Of a stretch of DNA of 64,000 nt, positions 43,252 to 56,258 are shown piece by piece. This stretch comes from Cryptomeria japonica (Eukaryota; Streptophyta; Pinopsida; Cupressales; Cupressaceae). Location: NCBI RefSeq assembly GCF_030272615.1, contig NC_081405.1:470134008-470198007 (forward strand). The letters run 5' to 3'. Made by a program: the position numbers and the translations under genes. Position 1 is the first letter of the stretch. Each line of letters opens with the position of its first letter. The notes beneath the pieces were generated by a model. That model was not told where the DNA came from, searched no databases, and saw nothing but the letters and a program-made list of their open reading frames with translations.

Positions 43252-44570
43252 CTATTGAGCAAAGAGCTTCAAATATTCTCCACTATGAGGTAGTGAGAAC
43301 GGGGTACCATCTGCATATGCAAGTAAATAGCTATGCTCGCCACATATTTCTTGAATAGTGAAGGGACATCTCCATAAGGAGTCAAACTTTCCATGCAAAC
43401 CCTTTGGTTCCCTCCTCTTGTCCCATAACAAGACTTGATCACCAACTGACAACTCACGAGAAGTTTTTTTCTTATCAAACAATGCCTTCACTTGGCTTTG
43501 GTGTGCAGCAATCCTATCTACCACTTCTGCTCTTATTTCTTCCAGCTGAGAAAGAAACATAATCTGCTTATCTAGTGAATCTTGATAGGTTTCATCTTCA
43601 ATGGCCTTGGCGAGCTTTAATGTTGGAAGTTCCACAGTGATTGGAATCTCGGCATTCAACCCATACAAAAGTTAAAAAGGTGACATACCAATTGCTCTTT
43701 TGGAGTTATACAATCCGCCCATAGCGCATCATAAAGATCTTTATGCCAAGTCCGTTGTCTCTCATCAACAAGCTTCCTCATAATAGTAACCATATTCTTG
43801 TTGCTTGACTCGGCCTGACCATTTCCTTGCGGATAATAGTCAGATGAGTGTGAAAGAGTAATACCACGATCAAAGCAAAATTCAATTATCTCATAAGATG
43901 AAAAACATGAAGCATTATTAGCTACTATCTTATGAGGAACTCCAAACCTTGAAATGATGTTTTCCTTCAAAAATTGACAAACTAGCGCTAAGGTATATTA
44001 CTTGGTTGGGATTGCTTCCACCCACTTGGTGAAGTAATCTGTCACTATGAGAATGTATATGTAACTTGCACTAGATGTTGGATTGACAAGTTCGATGAAA
44101 TCCAATCCCCACTGTTGAAAAGGCTCTTCAATTACAACTGGTTTAAGAGGAAGTGCAGCTAGTTTAGGCTTACCCACAAATTGCTGACATTGCTCACATT
44201 TGCAAACCCAACTATATGTGTCCTTAAACAATGTTGGCCAATAGTATCTAGCACGCAAGATTTTGTGTGCAGTAACAGGGGTAGAAAAATGTCCACCACA
44301 AGCAAGATCATGGAAAGCTTGAACTAATCTTACTTGTTGTTTGTCTACGCAGTGCAAGAAATTGTCATCTAGACCTTTCTTATACAAACCATTGTCCCAT
44401 AGGACAAAATTTACCGCTTTAAGCTTTAGGGTTCGCCTTTCATTACGTGATAGATGTGCAGGACAGTCTCCACATGTTAAGAGATATGCCAAGTCGGAAT
44501 ACCACTCATCAGTGGTGCTGACAAATAGAACCTTGGGAAGATCTTGATTCATGCCTTCATTTTCCAACAC
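43252..44570 (-). pseudogene. Integrase of gypsy element I
   Basis: Three frames (44570-43998, 43970-43656, 43668-43252). The zinc region reads FHDLACGGHFSTPVTAHKIL and WVCKCEQCQQF (HHCC). The core has QQWGLDFIELV (first Asp), IVANNASCF, where the second catalytic Asp of the usual (A/T)DN is Asn, and NGQAESSNKNM (Glu). The C-terminal domain shows VGDQVLLWDKRREPKGLHGK and ends YLKLFAQ at 43252. Besides the frame breaks near 43985 and 43660, the Asp-to-Asn change would by itself abolish strand transfer. Confidence 0.87.
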
Positions 44571-44619
44571 CACTTCATCAATTGATTTGTTGTCAGCTAT
44601 CAACTGACATAGACCTTTT

Positions 44620-46049
44620 CCACGAACCAACTTAGTGGTCTTAATTTCCATATCATATTCTTGGATCTTGGCAACCCAATTGCCCCTTTTAATTCCAAAC
44701 TCTTGTTGCATCAGAATCGACTTGACAACAGCATCAGGAATAAGAGCGATGACATGTGAATTTAGAATATGAAACCTGAAATGTTTCACTGCTTTCACCA
44801 TGGCAAAAGAATGCATCTCCATTTCTGAGTATTTCAACTCATGAGCCTTTAGCGGATAACTCATAAATGCAATACGTGATTCCACGCCTTCATTATTTTT
44901 CTACATCAATATAGCCGAACAAGTATGATCTGATGCATAGCTATACATGATAAACTCTTTGGTATAATCTAGGCATACCAAGACTGGAGCATTTGCCATG
45001 GCTTCCTTGATCTGATGGAAAGATTTCTTTCCTTCAGGAGTCCACTTGAAGAGAGAATTACCTTTCATCATATTAACTATGTGACGAGTCTGTTCAGCAA
45101 AGTCTGGAATGAATCTTCGCAAGAAATTTACTTTGCCGAAGAAAGAGTGAAAAACAGTCTTACTTGTTGGCAAGGAAAGGTCACAAATAGCTTTAACTCT
45201 TTCAGCATCAATTTTTATACCTTCTTTCAAAACAATATGCCCAAGCAACTTACCTTCAGTAACCCCAAAAATAGATTTCTTGGGATTGAGGGAAATTCCA
45301 TGTTGACGACATTTCTCTAAGACTTGTTGCAGATGAAAGGAATGATCTTGAAATTCCTTAGAATAAATAGTCAAATCATCCAAATAGACCATAATGAACT
45401 TACCAAGAAAACTTCGGAAGGCCAAGTCCATTACACATTGGAAAGTTGCTCCCGCATTTATTAATCCAAAAGGCATCCTACAATATGCAAAGGTACCCCA
45501 AGGTGTAGTAAATGTGGTCTTATGTTGATCTTGCTCCAGAACTTCTACTTGGTTATAACCCAAAAATCTGTCCAACATGGACATCATCTATGCTCCAGTA
45601 ACAGCTTGTAGGACATGATCCATGACAGGTAAAGGATAATTATCCTTCAAGGATACCTGATTCAAGTTTCAGAAATCAACACATAGCTGGATCTCACCAT
45701 TCTTCTTACGTACAAGTACAATATTGGCTATCCAAGAAGAATGATGAATGGGGAAGATTATCCTTACTTTCAACATCTTTTGAACTTCAGCTAAGATAGT
45801 ATCGGAGATCTTTGGGTTGTATTGCCTTTGCTTTTGACAAAAAGGCGTAATACCTGGTTTCAATGGAACGTCATGGTGGAGCTCTTTGGGATGAAAATAT
45901 TTTAGATCTTCATAAGAGTATGCCAAGACGTCAACATATTGCTGCAATAATACAACAAATTTCTGCCTTTCTTCTTGTGAACAACACTTTCCAATGTTGA
46001 TCATTTTTGGATTGTATTCAGTCCCAATGTTTACTTGTTCATATTCCAT
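44620..46049 (-). pseudogene. RT and first RNase H of gypsy element I
   Basis: RT opens near 46049 (MEYEQVNIGTEYNPKMINIG) with FAYSYEDLKYFHP-like and GEIQLCVDF segments. It continues in the next frame as FLGYNQVEVLEQDQHKTTFT, MPFGLINAGATFQCVMDLAF and the catalytic KFIMVYLDDLTIYSKE (YLDD). The thumb, LGHIVLKEGIKIDAERVKAI, follows, then RNase H (YTKEFIMYSYASDHTCSAIL, AHELKYSEMEMHSFAMVKAV, FRFHILNSHVIALIPDAVV). One stop separates the frames at 44901/44885, and another break is near 45640. Confidence 0.88.
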
Positions 46050-46253
46050 TGATCCTACAGTTGTTCTTTGTTGCTTTTTAACATAATGATCATGTTTGTC
46101 AAAAAGCTTTTCTAGAGAAACTAGACCCTTGGGGATCTTGTTTCATTTTAATTGCAGAAATTTTTCTCCCATTTCTGCATCAATACTTTCAATTGCATCC
46201 TTTGAAGGGTAGTGACTACCTTCAAAGTATAAATCATCAAAATTGTCAGTGGT

Positions 46254-46946
46254 CTACAAAAAATTTATTACATGATGATCATCATTAAACACTTGCCAAT
46301 GATCAGAGTTGTCAGGAACACTTGGCCGGAAAACTAACTCAACAACATGAGTTGATCCTGAAAAATCTTTGTGAGGAACCAAAGAAGTTGCAGATATTGC
46401 CAATGAATCTGCCATATTATTAAATTCATGAGAGACAATGGATATATCAAAGGCATCAAATGTCTCAATCAAATCCTAAACTTGGTTACGATAATGTCGT
46501 AGCCTATTGCTCCTAGTTTGATATATGTTTCAGACCTGACAAACAATTAACTTCGCATCTCCTTAAGCATGCAAGTTCTTGATTCCCTTCTTCTGAGCAA
46601 CATTCATTCCCAGAAGGAGTGATTCATACTCAACAGTGCTATTTGTGTTATCAAACTGCAATTTGAAAGAGAAAGGGAAAAGATTACCTTCAAGAGAAAA
46701 CAAAACAATACCAGCTCCTAATCTAGTAGAAGAACAATTGCCATCAAATTCTAGTGTCCAAACATCATCTGGACTACCAATGTTGACGGTATCAAAATTG
46801 AGAATTTCTTGTTGTGAAGTTGAAGATCTTTCTAATTTTGTAACACTACTTTCACAATCAACTAGAACATCATTTAGTGGAATAGCATCTTCACTCTCAG
46901 GAGCCACCTCTAAACCATCATCAGAATGCATTGAATAATTACCCAT
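46254..46946 (-). pseudogene. Second (archaeal-like) RNase H of gypsy I, upstream of RT
   Basis: Residues read VWTLEFDGNCSSTRLGAGIV (first Asp), NTNSTVEYESLLLGMNV (Glu), then after a stop GDAKLIVCQV (second Asp) and, in the last frame, VSHEFNNMADSLAIS (last Asp). The order FDG(N/S)...GAGIVL...EYE.LL.G...GD..L...ADSLA is that of the additional RNase H of Tat elements. Here it lies between protease and RT, not between RNase H and integrase as in element E. Stops near 46563 and 46480 break it. Confidence 0.82.
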
Positions 46947-47551
46947 ACCTGATGATTCGAAAAGAATCTGTGCACACTAATCGTCAGACTTGACAATGAT
47001 GTATTTTGATTCTTTTCTGGAAGCAACTTTTTGACAACTCCTTCAACAAGAATACGAGCCTCAGTCATATCCATGTTTAACTCGCCCCCAACATCTATAC
47101 AGAAAATTCTTCCCAACAATAGACCATAGGAAGCTGGCACATCGGCTACCAGTACTGTCATCTTAATCTTATTTTCTGGGAATGAAGCAAAAGCAAACTG
47201 CGCGTCCTTGATCTAACCTATCAAGGGGACTTTCTTGTTATCCATAGAGAAACATCTTCCAAATGTTTTGGTCAAAGTCAAGCCAAGGGCATTGGCAACT
47301 TTTGATGGCATAACATTATCAGATGCCCCAGAATCAATTACACAGTTACTAAGCTTATAACCATTTATCAACAAAGAGATGTAGAATGGTTCTATCTTCT
47401 CTACAGGAGAAGGGGAAGTTACTAAGTTATTTTGAAGTAAGTTAGAATTAGGAAGATTACTAGGGGTGGTATCTTTTTCTTTAACAAACTTGACCAAACG
47501 GTCAAATTGATCTGGATTAGATCTCAAAAATTCAACCTCAGACATTTGCAT
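46910..47551 (-). pseudogene. Aspartic protease of gypsy element I
   Basis: The frame 47551-47213 holds FYISLLINGYKLSNCVIDSG followed by ASDNVMPSKVANALGL. VIDSGASDNVMP is the gypsy/Tat form of the D(S/T)GAS protease active site. The flap and C-terminus continue in another frame (47161-46910) with MTVLVADVPASYGLLLGRIF. A stop at 47213 separates the parts. The protease would process the gag-pol polyprotein. Confidence 0.87.
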
Positions 47552-47587
47552 TTTGGTTTTCTTAGCATGGTCTTAAATATCAAATGA

Positions 47588-49075
47588 CTAAAAGGAATTC
47601 ATCATCAAAGATGGATTTGGGTTCTCATTTTGAGAACTTAAAATATTAGGTACACTAGTCTTCGATGCATGTGTAGAAGAATTGACAGGTGCAAAAAAAT
47701 TGACAGCAGTCGAAGAATCACTTACACTTTTATCCTTTGTGGCGTCCATTGAGATAGCATTGTCTTTTGCAAGATTTGGTATGGGAGTCCCACACTTCAC
47801 AATAGAAATTAGCAAACATTGAGAGTCCTTGATTTGAATAGGATCATCACTCTTCGCAATGACAGGTGGTTGAGTTGCCTGTGCTTGCAAAAAGGTGAAT
47901 ACTACAAAGACATCCCCATCACGTGTGTCTGGTGTATCATCTTCTTGATATTGCATAAACCTAGTATTAGAGTCGTCAGCCAACACTGCATCATCTTCTT
48001 GATGCGAATTGGCATCTTCTTCACCAAAAGGGGGAAGATCATTATGTTCAACTTCATAATATCCTATAGCTGAATTTTGGGGTGGTGCTTCCAATGCAAT
48101 CCTCTCTGGAACAGGAGGCAATTTATTCTAATTACGCATGGCGTAATTGGAAGCATTGTTTGGATAAGTCCTTCTTGGAACATCACAATAAGAAGTATTT
48201 CCTTGTGAGGAAATTTGCTTCTTAAGTGCCAACAACTCATTTGCTAACGTTTATATCATGGGATCAATAGAATTCATTGAAGGAATTGGTAAATCAGCAA
48301 TTTGATTATTTCTAACCTTGTTGCGATCTCTCGTGATCTTACCAGCGAGGATAAGATCATCTTCGACCGATATATCCAACTGTTGAGCAACATCCAAATC
48401 TGTAGGATTATTCCTTCGCAAAAGAAAGCTCACCTCTAGCAATTGAGCATTGATGAAGAAGCATTTCAAGTTTCCAACGGTTGGTCGTGAAGCAACTAGA
48501 ATGTGATTGTGCAATCTATTGAACTTTGCTACAAATTCACGCATAGCTTCCTGAGGTTCTTTCTTCATTTAAGTTAACTAAGCCAGTAGTGCGTGATCAT
48601 CTTCGACAGACTTGAACCTTGCTTCAAACAATGTTCTGAGAGTTGCCCAATTTGTGATACAAGCATTCATAAGATGATAGAACCAATCAGTAGCAGCTCC
48701 ATGCAAAGTCTCAATGAATAATCTCACCGAAACATCTTCATGCTCAACACCTAGGACTCCACATGCGATGTAGAAGGCAGCATTGTGTTCATCTGGGTGC
48801 TAAGAACCATCCCACAAAAATTTGGGTAAATTTTTCTGCGTACCTTTGGGAAGTTCATGCAAAGGTGCGGTCAAGTTCAAGGGACCAAAAATAGTACCCC
48901 AAGGTCCAGAAGGAGCCATCCTTAACAGATTATAGGGTGGTATTACAAAACGACTTGCAAGTGGAACAAATAAAACTTGCAAACTTGACGCCTCACTTGG
49001 TATGGGAGATCGTCGTGTAGAAGGAGGAAAACTTTGTGTCTGCTGCAAAGGAGAACTAGTTCGTGGAAGTGTCAC
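47588..49075 (-). pseudogene. Gag of gypsy element I
   Basis: Reading starts about 200 bp from the primer site. Segments in order: PLHELPKGTQKNLPKFLWDG, then, after a stop, HPDEHNAAFYIACGVLGVEH and FIETLHGAATDWFYHLM, the Ty3-type gag core. The ATG frame 48568-48251 follows (MREFVAKFNRLHNHILVAS), and then an Asp/Glu-rich tail (48121-47588). No intact CCHC zinc knuckle is visible. Stops at about 48800, 48570, 48250 and 47588. Confidence 0.75.
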
Positions 49076-49251
49076 AAAAGGAAAATTATGTTGCTATAGA
49101 AACTCAAAAGTAGGATCAACAACTCCCGCTAATCGTTGCCCATGAGTGTAACTTCAATCTGCCAGATTATGATTTTTGAGAAAATCAACAAAAATGATAT
49201 TACAATGAAAAGCGCACTGCAACCCAAAGAGAAAATATCGGTTGCACGTTG

Positions 49252-49271
49252 CTCCCAAGCAAAGTCGCCAA
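49252..49271 (-). other. Primer-binding site of element I
   Basis: Minus-strand TTGGCGACTTTGCTTGGGAG lies five bases beyond the LTR end. It resembles the TTGGCGAC(T/C)..GC(T)GGGGA primer sites frequent in plant Tat gypsy elements, with a few changes. Confidence 0.65.
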
Positions 49272-49276
49272 AAAAC

Positions 49277-52200
49277 AGTTGGGTGAATATTTTGTCACCA
49301 GCGTACCAATGGCAAAATATATAATTCACACACAGCTATGTTGAGAAATTAATCTCTCCTCTCATCAAGGGGAGGTTCCCTTTGAAATTTCTTCTCTAAT
49401 TAATAAGAAATCAAAATCTGTGGGTTGGTATTGGGCATATAACTCTCTTTTTTCAAAGTCTATGTATTCTCCCTCTACCTTGTTATAATTTCTCTATCAT
49501 TTTAGATACTTAAAGAAAATAACAATCAATATAACAACCTACGCTAAAACTTACAATCAAGTAGCACAAAGTCTCTCTTGAATGTAATACTAACTCAAAC
49601 TGATTATTACAAAAAGTTATAAATTTAACTCGCAGCTCAAAGTCTTCAAGTATGAATTCCTAATCTTTTAAACTAAAAGTAACTGCAGTAATACAAAGCC
49701 TACCACTAATTACTTAATTTATCAAAAGATTTCCCAACTATTTTGTTAGCTCAAAGTCTACTCAACACATTTGAAAATCTCTTTCAATAACATAGACAAA
49801 TTTGCCAACAAGATTCTAATATATATAAGAACGATTGTGAGAACTTAACATAGGAGTAATTCCAATCACAACCACAATCTTCTACTCACTCAAAGTTGAG
49901 GTCTGATGGATTGCTTTCTTATATTACTTTGAATCCAATTTTACATCCAAAAAGCTCAAAGTCTTATTTGGCAAAAAAATTCAACAGAGTTTTGCTAAGC
50001 ATATTCAAAGATAAATATTTACAAATGAGGTCCTCCTTAAATAGGAAAAGAATGGAGAAAAATGTGGGCACAGTTGACTAATTCAACTGCACAGTCCCAC
50101 TTTACTACAACTACAGCATAAGGAAAATGTGTAGCTGCAAGAAAACTAACAGCATCTATTGATGCAACTGCATAAAAAGAAAAAGCTAAAGGGGACTCTT
50201 TATTCATCTTTCTCCTCCTCGTTCGATTTATGGAACTCTTCAAACTTAGTCAAGATGGCTTTCATCTCTACTTTTTCTAGCATTGGGGTAGAACTTGTGA
50301 TCACGCAAACACAAGAAATCGCATCTTCAATCTTTACCTATTTCTTTTTTACATCCTTCAGCATGGATGCAAGGACTTCAAAACTGACTTGAATCTCTAG
50401 TAACTTATCAAATGTGTCAAGTGAGAAATCTTGTCCCGTGTAGTGATCCATTAGAGAAAGGAATTCCTGTGTGATAGCTTCACCAGTAACAAGATTTTGA
50501 TTGCCATCATATAAATAACAGGGAAGATCGACAACTTTGGCAAAAATGAGATCAATCTCATCATCACCTTCCTTCTTCTCTCGGTCCAGCTCCGCAATCA
50601 TCAACCTTATTGTTTCTTGCTTATGAGACAATAATGAAAAAATCTGGATATACTTTTCCCTTGTAGGAATTACCTTATTTTCAACAAGGACATCTATCCT
50701 GAAGTCCTCCATTTTCCTCCAAAGGGTTGTACTTTTCTCAACTTCCTCAATCTCCTGCGATAATGAAGTTTTGAGTCCTTGCATTTGACTTTGGATTACT
50801 TCAAAATCCACCAATAGTCCAGTTGTTGAACTTAGAAGATGAGAGTCTTCCGACCTTAGCCTTGAAATCCACTCATCCATCACTCGGCCATTGGTTCCTA
50901 CCTGTTCAATTTTCTTTAGAGTTTCAGTGTCCATTAAGGATCCTATGGCCTCAACTTCCTGAGAAGATTGTGTGACCTTCAGAAGAACATTGGTCAATTG
51001 TTCACATTTATGCTTCAATTCATTCTTCTCATCCCTCTCTTGATGAAATCTTCGTAACAAAGAGTTGAAAGTTGTCTGAGAATCCAACTTAACACTCTCA
51101 TGTGTTTCCACCCCGAGCTCTATGGTTTGCATGGTGTAATCCTCAGGTCGTATGTTGCCTTTATCTTTATCTGATGATGGCACCATGACCTCAGCATACT
51201 TTCTCTTAGAAGTCAGGTCTACTAGCACCCGAGATACCATCTTTGGCTTCTTTGTTCCCTTAGGTTTCGGAGGAACCAACTGCTCAAAATAATACTCATC
51301 TGGAGAAATTACCTATTTTTTCCTCTTAGGGGCCACTACTTCCATCCAAGGTGGTAATTCTAGATTGGATGATGGAGTAGTAGCTCCTTGCTGATCTTCA
51401 GTTATGATTTCGGGAGCAGGCTGACTGGAGCTCGGAGCAGTTATGAGTGTTGTTGATGGCATCAATGTTGAAGTATCTTGTGGGACACTTGTTGATGTTG
51501 CAACAGTTGTTGCTGCTGACATCTCTTTAGTTACAGATGGAAAAATTGAAGGCGTTATGGATGCAACCTCAGTACTTACCAATGGTGGAATTTCTGTTGT
51601 GATTGTAGTAACAGGTAAGTTCACTATAGATTGTTCTTCAAATGCCCCTTCTAAGGCTTCATTAAAATCCAACATCGTAGATTCAATGATGGATGAAGGA
51701 AAATCATCCAAATTGGAGAAATTGGTTAGTGTGAAAAATTGTTGAGCGACCTCTGACTGCTCCATGCCCATACCTAGATCCCCATCTTGAAAATCATCAT
51801 CCTCCTGATCAGAGTCAGAATCAATAGAGTGGACGATCACCTTAGAATAAGTTGGTACCTATGAAGTGATCTGGGCATCAACTCTACCTGGATGTGATGT
51901 TTCTTCTACATGTGCTTCCTCTTGTTGAGGAATTTCACCCTCTTCAATCCCCTTCTCTTTTTCAATTTCAATGGCAAGCGGTTGTTCTAGCTCATTTATG
52001 ACTATCCCCTGCACTGTTGATGATGACTCACCCTTCTTGGACCCTTTAATTGTAAATTTAATTTTGGGCCCTTTCCCCTTAGATTGTACTACGGAGGCTG
52101 AGGATAGTACTTGTTGATCTGCCCTGGTCTTTGTTCTTGTCTCAGTTGTAGTCGTCTTGCCAAACGGGCCATCACTATTATCGTCATCCCCAGAACTAGC

Positions 52201-53701
52201 AGGCAGTTGTTTCATCCTGAGATTCTTCTTTATCATCCAAGCATTGGTGTTTGCCAGGATGGGAGCAATCCTTTGAGTGATGGATTTTCTCTCATTCTTT
52301 GACCATTGCACTAGAGGGAGTAGAGAATCAGCAATTTTCTTCTCATAATAGACAAGGTCTATTATGTCATATGTGTCTTCCATAGTCATTGGGATCTTTG
52401 CTAAGTCCAAATTTTCAATTTGTTCAAGGGTAAGTCGACTAAAATTCATCCTTCTTATATCTTCCTCATTCTGACAGTCCGCCCATACATCTTCAAACCT
52501 GTAGACATGGGTATAATTCCTCTTGAGTTTGTTCTTTATGCCACGAAAGTCAAAATTGTTTCGTGCCTTGAATATTCTCATAGTATTCCATTGCATTTCT
52601 TCCTCCATGTTCTTGGCTTTAGGGTTGGTTAGGACTGAGTACCTGTCGATTGACTTCGGGAAATTCAACCCAATCTTATGTTCTTGTGATTGCTTTTCAT
52701 GCACATAAATTAGTTGTCTACACAACTCCATGAGAATGATCTTATCAGAAGGAAACCTTGGTAGAATAAAAGGCTCACTTGAGAAACACCCAATCCGGAT
52801 GTAAGTGAATATAGGGAATTGAAGGAAAACACATCCGAAGTGAGGTACCCTATTATAAGCATCCTCTGATAATCTCTGCTTCTGCAGGCTCTTATCAAAC
52901 ATGCACTTCCATACAGCAAAGAAGGCATCATTAACTCTTCTGAAGTGGCTACCTTGATTCTTGATGGTAAGTTGATCATAATACTCCCAGACAGACACCA
53001 ATCTCCTATCACCCTTGGTAGATAAACCTGGACATTGCCTCATAGAAGCAGCTACATAAACTAGGTATGAGGTCATGTAAAATTTCAGTGTTACTTTGAC
53101 CTCCTTCAATTGAACACAGAGTGCATTGCTGATCTGTTAACCCCAATCAATTCTTCCAGCCCCTTTCCTGATTATATTCATGTAGTAGCACATCCAGGTT
53201 TGAAAGTAATGAGATTCTTTTAGCCCCTTCACTCTTGACAACATGGTGACCATGTCATTGTATTCCTCATTGAAGTCACTCTTGTGGAAGGACTTGGGCC
53301 ATCGTGAGGTAGTAGAATGTCTAGCAATGGAGAGGTACACAGTATTGACCACTTTCTTGCATTTAACTTTATTTTTTTCATAGTACTCTTGAACACTCTC
53401 TTGAGAAATGTTAGATACCTCTTCAACTGGAGAGCCTTTGAAGACACTATTGAAAAATACACTATCCAGAGTCATGATGACATTCTGATATGCGTCCTTC
53501 CCCTGTCTTGTATTCGAATCAAAATGATCCGCTATTGCAAGTACAAATTCTGGGTCATGAGCTGAAACTGGGAAGGATGCATATTTATGCAACACAGATT
53601 TGATCAGATTGGTTAGGCAAGCATTAGCTTTCCCAACTCGGTCAATGAATTCTTGCATACTGACATGTCCAATCTTAGTCGTGCTGAGATCGAGGACAAC
53701 A
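49277..53701 (-). repeat. 5' LTR of gypsy element I, 4,425 bp, internally deleted
   Basis: Partner of 37306-43089. The match runs from 49277 to about 53687, then jumps to GTGCTGAGATCGAGGACAACA, which corresponds to the outer end of the other LTR. The missing 1.36 kb includes all twelve palindromes and the start of the LTR-borne ORF. Most of the alignment differs by a few percent, except for 50645-51190, which is identical to 38675-39220. Confidence 0.8.
50338..53685 (-). pseudogene. LTR-borne ORF of element I, copy in the 5' LTR
   Basis: Unrecognised protein. From the deletion point at about 53685 to the stop at 50338, 1,116 codons stay in one frame, interrupted by only three stops (53137, 51859, 51313). 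In order: [20 protein letters not shown], a segment ending RVKGLKESHYFQTWMCYYMN, a CPGLSTKGDRRLVSVWEYYD block, FGCVFLQFPIFTYIRIGCFS, FPSDKIILMELCRQLIYVHE, a charged region, a Thr/Ser/Pro-rich acidic linker and a C-terminal coiled coil ending MLKDVKKK. No frameshift in 3.3 kb is striking next to the pol genes of the same element. It has no gag, pol or transposase motif I know. Confidence 0.65.
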
Positions 53702-53706
53702 ATGTA

Positions 53707-54359
<653 letters not shown>

Positions 54360-55814
54360 TGTTAGCAACAACCAAGAAGGAAGACTGAGAGGGGAGGGGT
54401 GTGAATTAGTCTTCACCGGAATATCAAACTTAATTACAAAACACAGATATGATAAATTGTAGTAATAAAATAGATAAGCAAATTAACAGCACAACACACA
54501 ACACCGATATTTTTTATGTGGAAACCCCAGTTAAGGGAAAAACCACGGTGAGAAACTACCCATGGTAATATGATACTCTACAGTAGTATCTGTAAATATT
54601 ACAATGGGGAATGCATATGCATTCATTCACGCTGCCTAGAGCTCACTTCTCAAATATAATGGCCTAGAAGGCTACAACCCTCAAGGAAGTCTCACTAACT
54701 TACAACAAGATTTGGACTACAATCCGGAAGAAATGAACTGAAAGAATAACATCTTCAAATGCTTGATACAATTTTGGTTAAGCACATATGTCTGCCCTGC
54801 AACACCAATCTCACCTCAAACTCAACACCGAAGGATAAATCACTTATTCACATATAAACATCTCTCTGACAATGCAGACATAACATCGACACCTAAATTG
54901 CATGAATGTATCTCCTATATATACAAATCATCAACCTTGACAACAAGGTCAGCTAAACCCTCAACCCTCAATTACAAAATTACAACACACGATACAAAGA
55001 TCAACCACCGGACTAATATAATAATTTATATAGCATAACATGGACCTAAGTCAAATCTCAAATGCTCAACTCCACCGAAAATCATGCCAAGATCAACCAC
55101 AACACGCTACACCACCAGGAAAACCACATAACACAAAAATCATCACCGGTTCATAGAAACCACCAAAAACTCGCACAACGATCAATACGGATCACCAAAA
55201 CAAACAGGACACGACTAGGAAACACTAGAAAGAACGTTAGAATCATTAGGAACAACTGCACCAACACCACCTATCAAATCTTCATCAGTCAACGTCTGAA
55301 AGCTCAAGAACACAACCATTCAACAATTGTCACGAAGAAAGATAACTTGCGGAGCACCAAATCATGATCCAACTAAAATGAAGATACACAAGACCATCCC
55401 AAGAAATATCCCAAAGTCAGCACAAGATCTGATCACACTAGAATATATCGGAAGAAATACCGAACTCTACAAAATAGTGATCAGCAAAACAACACTACAA
55501 ATCGAATTATAAGATCTTCCCAAAATGCAATCACCGAAGCAAATCACATGAATATGTTGACATCAATGACAAAAACATCTCCTAGCAACAAAAATGACCA
55601 ACAATATCTAGCTATATATATATATATATCGAAATATACCGGAATATACCGGAGAAAATACCGAACTCTACAAAATAGTGATCAGCAAAACAACACTACA
55701 AGCCGAATTATAAGATCTTCTCAAAATGCAATCACCGAAGAAAATCACAGGAATATGTTGACATCAATGACAACAACATATCCTAACAGCAGCAATGACC
55801 AACAATATCCAACA
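54360..55814 (-). repeat. Solo copia LTR H
   Basis: A 1,455-bp LTR on the minus strand ending GTTGCTAACA in element sense, with the family's GACATCAATGACAACAA stretch near its U3 start. The U5 hairpin pairs 54380-54388 (GAAGACTGA) with 54406-54414 (TTAGTCTTC). Flanking pentamers ATATA and ATACA are near matches in a microsatellite. Its U3 end is duplicated: 55441-55609 and 55642-55810 align closely with a 201-bp offset, with a short TA run between. No internal region adjoins it. Confidence 0.78.
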
Positions 55815-55837
55815 ATACACACACACACACACACATA

Positions 55838-55868
<31 letters not shown>

Positions 55869-55902
55869 GTGTGTGTATACACACACACACACATATATAT
55901 GC

Positions 55903-55933
<31 letters not shown>

Positions 55934-56258
55934 TGTACATACGTATGTATGTAAGTATGTATTTATGTATGTATGTATGTATGCATATACATATACATAT
56001 ACATATATATGTATGTATGTATATGTATATACATATACATATGTATATGTATATGTATATGTATGTATGTATATGTATATGTATATGTATATACATACAT
56101 ACATATATATGTATGTATATATACATATACATATATGTATATGTACATATGTATACATAGTATATATATACATATATATACATATATACACATATACATA
56201 TACATATATATATATATAGATATACATATATATGTATATGTGTGTGTGAGTGTGTGTA
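55815..56258. repeat. CA/TG/TATG microsatellite tract
   Basis: (CA)n, (TG)n, (TATG)n and TATATG units. All open frames through it are simple-repeat translations. Confidence 0.97.

Larger units (their letters stand above)
37306..53701 (-). mobile_element. Tat-like gypsy element I, 16.4 kb, with ORF-bearing LTRs
   Basis: A minus-strand Ty3/gypsy element inserted in a microsatellite. 3' LTR 37306-43089, 5' LTR 49277-53701, 5-bp flanks ATGTA (37301-37305 and 53702-53706). The internal part reads, in element order, primer site, gag, protease, second RNase H, RT, RNase H, integrase. Both LTRs contain a very long sense-strand ORF unrelated to gag or pol. The 5' LTR lacks about 1.36 kb present in the 3' LTR. 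Because ATGTA is common in the microsatellite the duplication alone is weak, but the shared LTR ends (GAGGACAACA on the right, GTTGGGTGAATATTTTG on the left) support the boundaries. Confidence 0.82.
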
